64,000 bases of DNA, taken from positions 186,001-250,000 of the forward strand of contig NZ_SMFL01000011.1 in NCBI RefSeq assembly GCF_004349265.1, given 5' to 3'. Of this stretch, positions 58,402-64,000 are shown piece by piece; position 1 is the first letter of the stretch; every line of letters starts with the position of its first letter. The position numbers and the translations under genes are program-made. Origin of the DNA: Dyadobacter psychrotolerans (lineage in GTDB: Bacteria; Bacteroidota; Bacteroidia; Cytophagales; Spirosomataceae). The notes beneath the pieces are model-generated. The model had not been told where the DNA came from and ran no database searches. It saw only the letters and a list, made by a program, of their open reading frames with translations.

Positions 58402-60993
58402 ATGAACCTCGTGAAAAATTTGATTAGATCATTAGCACATCGTAATGGTATTTTAACAGTTATGCTTCTTTGCTGGGTTTTCCAGGCAGGCGCACAGCGT
58501 GTTGGTCTGGGCGGTGCAACACCCAAGCCTGCTTCTACCGGAATAGTTTTCGATCCCGCAGATCCTAAAAAATATACAATTGCAGAAGTAACAGTGTCGG
58601 GAACACAATTTCTCGATCCTAATTCCATGATTTCTATTTCTGGCTTAAAAGCCGGAGATGCCATAACGATTCCCGGAACGGCCGGTCCGTCTGCGGTGAG
58701 AAGAATGATGGACTTTGGAACGCTGGATGACGTTGAAATTATAGCGACCAAAGTTGAGGGAGATAAAGTTTGGCTGAACATTAATATCAAGGAGCGTCCA
58801 AGACTTTACAAAGTGTCATTTTCCGGTATTCGTAAAGGTGAAAGGGAAACACTTAATGACAAAGTAAAACTAATCAAAGGCCGGGTAATTACGCCTACGG
58901 TGATTAAGAACACCCAGTTGGTGATCAAAAAATATTACATGGATAAAGGTTTTTACAATACTAAGGTTAAGGTATTGCAAATTCCGGATTCTACCCGTGG
59001 GCAGGCTACGCTTAACTTTACTATTACAAAAGGTAAAAAGGTAAAGATCGACAACATTGATATAGAAGGCAACACGGCGGTTAGTGATCGTACACTTAAA
59101 AAGAAAATGAAAGGTACGAAGCAAAAAATGCTGGGACGACTTTTCAACCCGTCGAAGTATATTCCTAAAAAGTACGATGAGGATAAGGAAAAGCTGATTG
59201 CATATTATCGTAAAAACGGTTACCGTGACGCGACTATTGAATATGACTCCATTCAAAACAATGGGGAAACGATCAGTATTCACATGAAGGTGGATGAAGG
59301 TGTAAAGTATTATTACCGGGACATTACCTGGTCGGGAAATTACCTGCATTCGTCGGCGGTGTTGGGCAACATCCTAGGTGTTAAAAAAGGAGACGTGTAC
59401 AATCCGGACGAGCTTGAAAAGAAGATTAACGGAATACCAGGTCAGGATGTAAGTTCAAAATATATGGATGACGGTTATCTGTATTTCCGTATCGATCCAA
59501 CCGAAAAGGCTGTTGAAGGCGATTCTATCGATATTGAACTGCGTATGTTTGAAGGAAAGCAGGCAACCATCAACCGGATACTTCTGAATGGTAACAGCAA
59601 AACAAGTGACCGCGTGGTACTTCGCGAGCTTTTCACGCTGCCGGGACAGAAATTTAGTAAAACAGAGATTATCAATACCCAGCGCCAGTTATCGCAAATG
59701 GGATACTTTGACCCTGAAAAAATTCAGATCAATCCAATTCCAAATGCATCGGACGGTACCGTTGATATCGAATATACCGTTGAGGAAAAACCATCTGATC
59801 AGATCGAGCTATCCGGTGGATGGGGCGGATACATTGGTTTCGTTGGAACACTCGGTCTTGTGTTTAATAACTTCTCGCTCAAAAATATACCAAACCGCGA
59901 AACATGGAGACCGCTTCCTTCCGGTGACGGACAGAAATTGTCTTTAAGATTTCAGGCAAACGGAAAGCAGTATCAAACCTATTCCATGTCGTTCAGCGAA
60001 CCTTGGCTTGGGGGTAAAAAGCCAATCAATTTCGGGGTTTCTTTGCAGCGTACCGTTTACCGGATGACTGATTACAGCTCTATTTATGGAATTGGCTCAG
60101 GTTCAGGTGCATCGGGAATCAATTACCGCGGAGGTTACTTCAACAACGGGATTACCGTATCGCTTGGACGTCGTTTGAAGGAACCGGACAGATATCTTGT
60201 TATGACGCACGCTTTGTCGTACCAGCGTTACAGATTGGATAGCCTTGATATTTTCCGGATTGGTTACAGTACCGGAAATTCAAATAACCTTTCTTTCAAT
60301 ACAACCATTTCGAGAAATACGCTTAGTGATAACCAGTTTCCAAGGTTCGGTAGCAACATCTCTTTAAGTGCTACTTTCACCCCGCCATATTCTTCTTTGA
60401 GAAAAAAGGAGTTTACTGACAAAACGGATACGTATCGTTGGGTTGAATATCACAAATGGATGTTTGACATGAGTTATTATGCGACCATTACCGGAAAACT
60501 TGTTTTAAGCGCAAGGACGCACATGGGTTATCTTGGTTCGTATAACAAAAGTTTAGGCTATAGTCCGTTTGGCCGGTTTATCGTGGGTGGATCCGGACTT
60601 GCGGGTCAGGGATCGTTCTCACTCGCAGATCAGGATATTATCGGTCTTCGTGGTTATGAAGATCAAAAAGTTGGTCCATTGGCACAAAACGGATTTCCTG
60701 CTTCCGGCGGTGGTATTGTTTACAATAAATATGTGATGGAACTTCGCTATCCTGTTTCATTGAATCCGCAAGCAACGATTTTTGTGCTTGGGTTTGCCGA
60801 AGGAGGTAATAACTGGGGGACTTACAAAGAGTTTAATCCGTTTGATTTGAAAAGGTCGGCCGGGGTAGGTGCACGTATTTTCATGCCTGCCTTTGGTTTG
60901 CTGGGTATCGACTGGGGATATGGATTTGATAAAATTCAGGGTAAAACCAGTGGAGCGCAGTTTCACTTTACGATCGGACAACAGATCAGATAA
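58402..60993 (+). CDS. bamA: Outer-membrane protein assembly factor BamA
   Basis: 863 aa Omp85 protein that inserts beta-barrels into the outer membrane. Signal peptide (ends A-Q-R near 30), five POTRA domains (~45-480; e.g. I-T-K-G-K-K-V-K-I-D-N-I-D-I-E-G-N), then the barrel. The barrel-lock motif is seen as G-L-R-G-Y-E-D near residue 750, and the protein ends F-H-F-T-I-G-Q-Q-I-R. Operon with uppS upstream and two ompH/skp genes downstream, the usual Bacteroidota order. Confidence 0.97.
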   Translation: MNLVKNLIRSLAHRNGILTVMLLCWVFQAGAQRVGLGGATPKPASTGIVFDPADPKKYTIAEVTVSGTQFLDPNSMISISGLKAGDAITIPGTAGPSAVRRMMDFGTLDDVEIIATKVEGDKVWLNINIKERPRLYKVSFSGIRKGERETLNDKVKLIKGRVITPTVIKNTQLVIKKYYMDKGFYNTKVKVLQIPDSTRGQATLNFTITKGKKVKIDNIDIEGNTAVSDRTLKKKMKGTKQKMLGRLFNPSKYIPKKYDEDKEKLIAYYRKNGYRDATIEYDSIQNNGETISIHMKVDEGVKYYYRDITWSGNYLHSSAVLGNILGVKKGDVYNPDELEKKINGIPGQDVSSKYMDDGYLYFRIDPTEKAVEGDSIDIELRMFEGKQATINRILLNGNSKTSDRVVLRELFTLPGQKFSKTEIINTQRQLSQMGYFDPEKIQINPIPNASDGTVDIEYTVEEKPSDQIELSGGWGGYIGFVGTLGLVFNNFSLKNIPNRETWRPLPSGDGQKLSLRFQANGKQYQTYSMSFSEPWLGGKKPINFGVSLQRTVYRMTDYSSIYGIGSGSGASGINYRGGYFNNGITVSLGRRLKEPDRYLVMTHALSYQRYRLDSLDIFRIGYSTGNSNNLSFNTTISRNTLSDNQFPRFGSNISLSATFTPPYSSLRKKEFTDKTDTYRWVEYHKWMFDMSYYATITGKLVLSARTHMGYLGSYNKSLGYSPFGRFIVGGSGLAGQGSFSLADQDIIGLRGYEDQKVGPLAQNGFPASGGGIVYNKYVMELRYPVSLNPQATIFVLGFAEGGNNWGTYKEFNPFDLKRSAGVGARIFMPAFGLLGIDWGYGFDKIQGKTSGAQFHFTIGQQIR

Positions 60994-61044
60994 TATAATT
61001 GGGTGATTATCGTTAAAAGGGTTGCAAATTATTACCCCTATCCC

Positions 61045-61671
61045 ATGAAGAAGTTTTTAATTTTACTAGTTTTGTCTTCTGCTTCAATATCGTCCGGCTG
61101 GGCTCAAAAGTTTGGCTACACCGATATGGAATATATAACCAGTAAAATGCCTGATTATCAGTTAGCACAAACGGAAATGAAGAAGTTTTCCGAAAAATGG
61201 GCCAAAGAAATTCAGGATAAATACGGAGAGATTGACCGCATGCAAAGGACCTATATGGCCGAAGAAGTGTTGCTTACGGAAGAGCTTAAGAGAAAAAGAC
61301 AAAACGAAATAAAAGAGAAAGAGCTTGAGGCGAGGGAGTACAACAGCAAGATATTTGGCATGGAAGGGTTGCTTTTTCAAAAGAAAAAGGAATTGATGAA
61401 ACCAGTGATGGAAAAGGTTCAGAGAGCAGTAACCAAAGTTTGCGCCCAGCGAAGGCTTGACATGCTGTTTGATAAATCAAGTGAATCGGGTTTGATCTAT
61501 ACCAATCCAAAACATGATTACTCTGATTATGTAATTGAAGAATTAGGCATAGACTTAAAACCTGCCAAAAATGCTTTACCAAAAGAAAAGATAGGTGTTG
61601 TGGATACAAATCCTACAACACCGCCAGTGACCTCACCAAAACAAAAAAGTACAACCAGTAAACTTAAATAA
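61045..61671 (+). CDS. OmpH/Skp-family periplasmic chaperone, copy 1
   Basis: 208 aa. Signal peptide (ends G-W-A-Q, ~20), then K-F-G-Y-T-D-M-E-Y-I, the beta strand that starts the Skp body, a long charged coiled-coil pair (~40-130), the D-M-L-F-D-K strand and a polar Pro/Thr/Lys-rich tail. It holds unfolded outer-membrane proteins for BamA. The ATG at 61045 begins the signal peptide. Diverged from its neighbour copy (K-L-P vs K-M-P in the shared Y-x-x-x-K-x-P motif). Confidence 0.92.
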   Translation: MKKFLILLVLSSASISSGWAQKFGYTDMEYITSKMPDYQLAQTEMKKFSEKWAKEIQDKYGEIDRMQRTYMAEEVLLTEELKRKRQNEIKEKELEAREYNSKIFGMEGLLFQKKKELMKPVMEKVQRAVTKVCAQRRLDMLFDKSSESGLIYTNPKHDYSDYVIEELGIDLKPAKNALPKEKIGVVDTNPTTPPVTSPKQKSTTSKLK

Positions 61672-61682
61672 GTAAAAAAGCA

Positions 61683-62333
61683 ATGAAACAAAAATTGATA
61701 GTGTTTATGGTCTTAATGACCATTATCAGTGCCCCTCTGTTCGCTCAAACAACTCCTGCAGCAAGCCTGACAAAAATCGGTTATACCAATGTTGACTATG
61801 TCATTGGAAAACTGCCTGAAAGCAAAAAAATGCAGAATGAGCTTGAAGTTCAAAAAGCCCAGTTAGACAAGTCTTTGGGTGAACTTTACAAAGATGCACA
61901 GGAAAAATACGAAGCTTACCAGAAAAACGGCGCGAACATGACCGAGGTCATCCGTGCAGATAAAGAAAAAGAATTGCAGGGATTGCAGACTCGTATTCAG
62001 GAAATGCAAACCAGTGCTCAAACTTCTTTGCAAAACAAACAGCAGCAACTGCTTGAGCCTATTCTTGCGAAAGTAAATACGGCTATCCAGGAAGTTGGTA
62101 AAGAAAACGGATTTCTTTATATCCTGAACATGGATGCGGGTGCAAATACAACACCGATTATCCTTTATGCAGGTTCGGAAGATATGGCTGTAACAAACCT
62201 TATTCTTCGTAAACTAGGTGTTGATCCTGACAAAATTGAAGCAGCTCCTGCTGCTAAACCAGCAACGACGCCAGCAACTACGCCTGCTAAACCAGCTGCA
62301 ACAACTCCAGCTGCTACGCCTAAGAAAAAGTAA
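61683..62333 (+). CDS. OmpH/Skp-family periplasmic chaperone, copy 2
   Basis: 216 aa, 11 bp after copy 1. Signal peptide (ends P-L-F-A-Q, ~22), K-I-G-Y-T-N-V-D-Y-V-I-G-K-L-P start strand, coiled-coil arms (~45-130), then F-L-Y-I-L-N-M. The last ~35 residues are an Ala/Pro/Thr repeat ending in K-K-K, a flexible tail not found in Skp of Proteobacteria. Closed by a terminator. Confidence 0.93.
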   Translation: MKQKLIVFMVLMTIISAPLFAQTTPAASLTKIGYTNVDYVIGKLPESKKMQNELEVQKAQLDKSLGELYKDAQEKYEAYQKNGANMTEVIRADKEKELQGLQTRIQEMQTSAQTSLQNKQQQLLEPILAKVNTAIQEVGKENGFLYILNMDAGANTTPIILYAGSEDMAVTNLILRKLGVDPDKIEAAPAAKPATTPATTPAKPAATTPAATPKKK

Positions 62334-62355
62334 TTTTAAGTCAATAGGTTTACGG

Positions 62356-62394
62356 CCGGAGGGAAGTCCTTATCAGACTTCTCTCCGGTTTTTT
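62356..62394 (+). terminator. Terminator of the uppS-bamA-ompH operon
   Basis: CCGGAGGGAAGTC (62356-62368) pairs with GACTTCTCTCCGG (62376-62388) with one wobble and a 7-nt loop, followed by T6. Confidence 0.88.
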
Positions 62395-62557
62395 ATGTTA
62401 AATTTGAGGCTGTGCTGATTTAATAGGATATATTTACAGAATGAATTTTGCATTCTGACGGTTATTTTAAAATACAGAACCTCCTTTTCTGATGATTAAA
62501 AAACTGTTCTGTTTCTCAAATCGCAGGTATTCAGGGCCGGAACTATACGGTTTTTAT

Positions 62558-62565
62558 TAATTTTG
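62558..62565 (+). promoter_or_regulatory. -7 element for the last gene
   Basis: TAATTTTG matches TAnnTTTG; the leader to the ATG at 62619 would be ~48 nt. The -33 region is weak. Confidence 0.45.
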
Positions 62566-62618
62566 CGTTAAGATCAATGTGTTATTTACCCCTTAGAATT
62601 AATTATATTTCCGGCGTT

Positions 62619-64000
62619 ATGATTTTAAAAAATATTTACAAAATATTGTTGGTCCTGACAGTCGTTTTATCAATTTCAAAAGTTTATGGACAGGATAATA
62701 CCAGATCCTCCGGCCCTGCTCCGTTACAGATTTTATTTCCTAAAGAAGCGGACTGGAATGTGCTGGATGAAGGGAAAGAAATCAACTTTCATCTTCAGAC
62801 GAAAGGCGGTAAAGGGGATTCTGTCAGATATAATATAGTCAGCGGTCTTGCCAAAGATATGAAGTTTGATTCCCTTGGTCACTTTGTGTGGACTCCCGGA
62901 TATGACGTAGCAGACCGTATTAATACCACCAAATATTTCCCTGTTGTCTTCGAAGCGCAGACCGCGTCGGGAGAGAATGCTTCAAGAGAAGTTGTTTTTA
63001 AGGTAATGCACATCAACCGTCCGCCGGTTGTGGATGATCTGAAACCATTTTACGTACAGTACAAAACGCAAAACACTTATCAGATAGACATGAATTCTGT
63101 TCGGGATCCGGATGGAGACCCGGTGGTGTTTATTCCTATTTTGGATGGAGGTATGCCTGAGGCTATGAAACTGACTGCGGGAGGGGAAGTTATATGGGAG
63201 CCGTCGATCCAGCAGTTCACTATTCTGAAAAAGGAACCGCGATATATGGAATTCTATGTGGAAGACCAGCCATCCAAAGCACGCACAAAGGGAAAGCTTA
63301 GACTCGAAATTACGCAGATGGACCTGGCTCCTGATTTTACAATTGTTCCTCAAAAGACAGTTGTCAAAAGCCCTGAAAATAATCGTATCAATCTTCGGTT
63401 TGCCCTATCGGATCCAAATGGTGAGGATGACATTTCAACCTTTAACTTCATCTCGGAGAACAAAAATGTTCCGAAAGAAGCTTTGGTAAAAAATGCCCCG
63501 ACGAGTTATGAGTTTATCTGGGAACCAGGTTATGACTTTGTGAAAGATCCCTTTGATACCCTGGCTTTTAATATTACCTTTTATGTAATGGATAAAGCAC
63601 AGAACAAAAGGGAGAAGACGATCAGGTTCGTAATTAAAAATACCGTGGATGAATCCCAGCGGGATGCTTATGTTTACGGTCTATATAAAGGGGCTCTTGT
63701 TAATGCCTGGGGTTTACTGGAACAGATGCAGGAAAAGGAATCATACCTTAAACGAGCTTATGCCAAAGCAAAAAAAGGTAAACGCGGTCGTTCTCTTTTA
63801 AATGCTTCTTTGGGAGCAACAACAGGGTTAGCACCACAATTTACGCAAAGTGATCCCAAAACAAGAGGTTATATTACGACGATTGGTGGTACAACCGTCG
63901 CAACAGTTGGGACTCTTGAAGCAACTGAGGTGATTGGCAAATCTACAAATGGTCTGCTTGAACGTTTTAATTATGTACTGCAAAAGAAAAACGAGCTTCA
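62619..64000 (+). CDS. Uncharacterised secreted protein with Ig/cadherin-like repeats (3' end cut off)
   Basis: At least 460 aa, open at the right edge. Signal peptide (ends K-V-Y-G-Q, ~25). Three tandem beta modules of about 100 residues each close with a shared W-x-P motif: F-V-W-T-P-G-Y-D, V-I-W-E-P-S and F-I-W-E-P-G-Y-D. N-R-P-P and D-P-D-G-D-P linkers between them are typical of cadherin-like or putative-Ig folds. After ~350 the chain turns helical and Lys-rich, then Gly/Thr/Ala-rich. Function not recognised; surface or secreted role likely. Confidence 0.78.
   Translation, partial: MILKNIYKILLVLTVVLSISKVYGQDNTRSSGPAPLQILFPKEADWNVLDEGKEINFHLQTKGGKGDSVRYNIVSGLAKDMKFDSLGHFVWTPGYDVADRINTTKYFPVVFEAQTASGENASREVVFKVMHINRPPVVDDLKPFYVQYKTQNTYQIDMNSVRDPDGDPVVFIPILDGGMPEAMKLTAGGEVIWEPSIQQFTILKKEPRYMEFYVEDQPSKARTKGKLRLEITQMDLAPDFTIVPQKTVVKSPENNRINLRFALSDPNGEDDISTFNFISENKNVPKEALVKNAPTSYEFIWEPGYDFVKDPFDTLAFNITFYVMDKAQNKREKTIRFVIKNTVDESQRDAYVYGLYKGALVNAWGLLEQMQEKESYLKRAYAKAKKGKRGRSLLNASLGATTGLAPQFTQSDPKTRGYITTIGGTTVATVGTLEATEVIGKSTNGLLERFNYVLQKKNEL

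Noticed and set aside
58870..59349. 159-codon minus-strand frame opposite bamA
   Set aside because: Sits over the POTRA coding region and shows no recognisable protein.

Overview
The window reads as a chromosomal stretch of a member of the Bacteroidota, most likely a Cytophagales bacterium of the Dyadobacter/Spirosoma type. Reasons: start codons almost never have a Shine-Dalgarno sequence; several intergenic regions carry the Bacteroidota sigma promoter element TAnnTTTG, with a TTTG/TTG -33 box upstream of rpsL and fusA; there are a carboxypeptidase-regulatory-domain TonB receptor, a PorE-like type IX secretion lipoprotein, a LytS/LytTR two-component pair, XylR-like and FHS-type sugar genes, and the uppS-bamA-ompH-ompH order. 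The genus is an inference. Base composition and codon use look uniform, and I see no rRNA, tRNA, CRISPR array, phage, integrase or insertion sequence.

Layout. 1-5.1 kb: an amino-sugar module made of a GH20 beta-hexosaminidase (cut by the left edge), a zinc-motif-less ROK kinase, an FHS-type sugar permease and a XylR-like regulator, followed by a patch of short repeats. 5.3-10.7 kb: M13 and M28 lipoprotein peptidases and a POT di/tripeptide transporter, a likely peptide-scavenging set. 10.9-18.9 kb, all on the minus strand: a coiled-coil membrane protein, a LemA-TPM-TPM operon, a divergent and shortened DASH-type cryptochrome, a PorE-like OmpA lipoprotein and a GT87-like membrane protein.

19.2-38.6 kb: the str, S10, spc and alpha ribosomal gene clusters, on the plus strand, from rpsL to rplQ with fusA, secY, map, infA, rpmJ and rpoA. 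The cluster is cut into several units: hairpins lie after rpsG, fusA, rpsJ, rpsD and rplQ, and promoter elements lie before rpsL, fusA, rplC and rpsH. rpoA has its own unusual leader with a strong Shine-Dalgarno sequence.

38.7-50.8 kb: housekeeping genes carA, eno, ftsB-like, a low-molecular-weight tyrosine phosphatase, gpmI, ppk2, rdgB, a tandem FKBP lipoprotein, an NrnA-like DHH phosphoesterase and ndk, together with a secreted rhodanese-thioredoxin fusion and a second copy of the coiled-coil membrane protein seen at 10.9 kb.

50.9-57.3 kb: a fasciclin lipoprotein, a DUF1080 protein, then a tight four-gene operon: TonB-dependent receptor, periplasmic helical protein, a LytS-type histidine kinase carrying an N-terminal pentapeptide-repeat helix, and a LytTR response regulator. 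This is the most novel-looking unit in the window. A perfect 14-bp palindrome resembling a CRP/FNR-family operator lies upstream of it. 57.6-62.3 kb: the envelope-biogenesis operon uppS-bamA-ompH-ompH. 62.6 kb to the right edge: an uncharacterised secreted protein with three Ig/cadherin-like repeats, cut by the window end.
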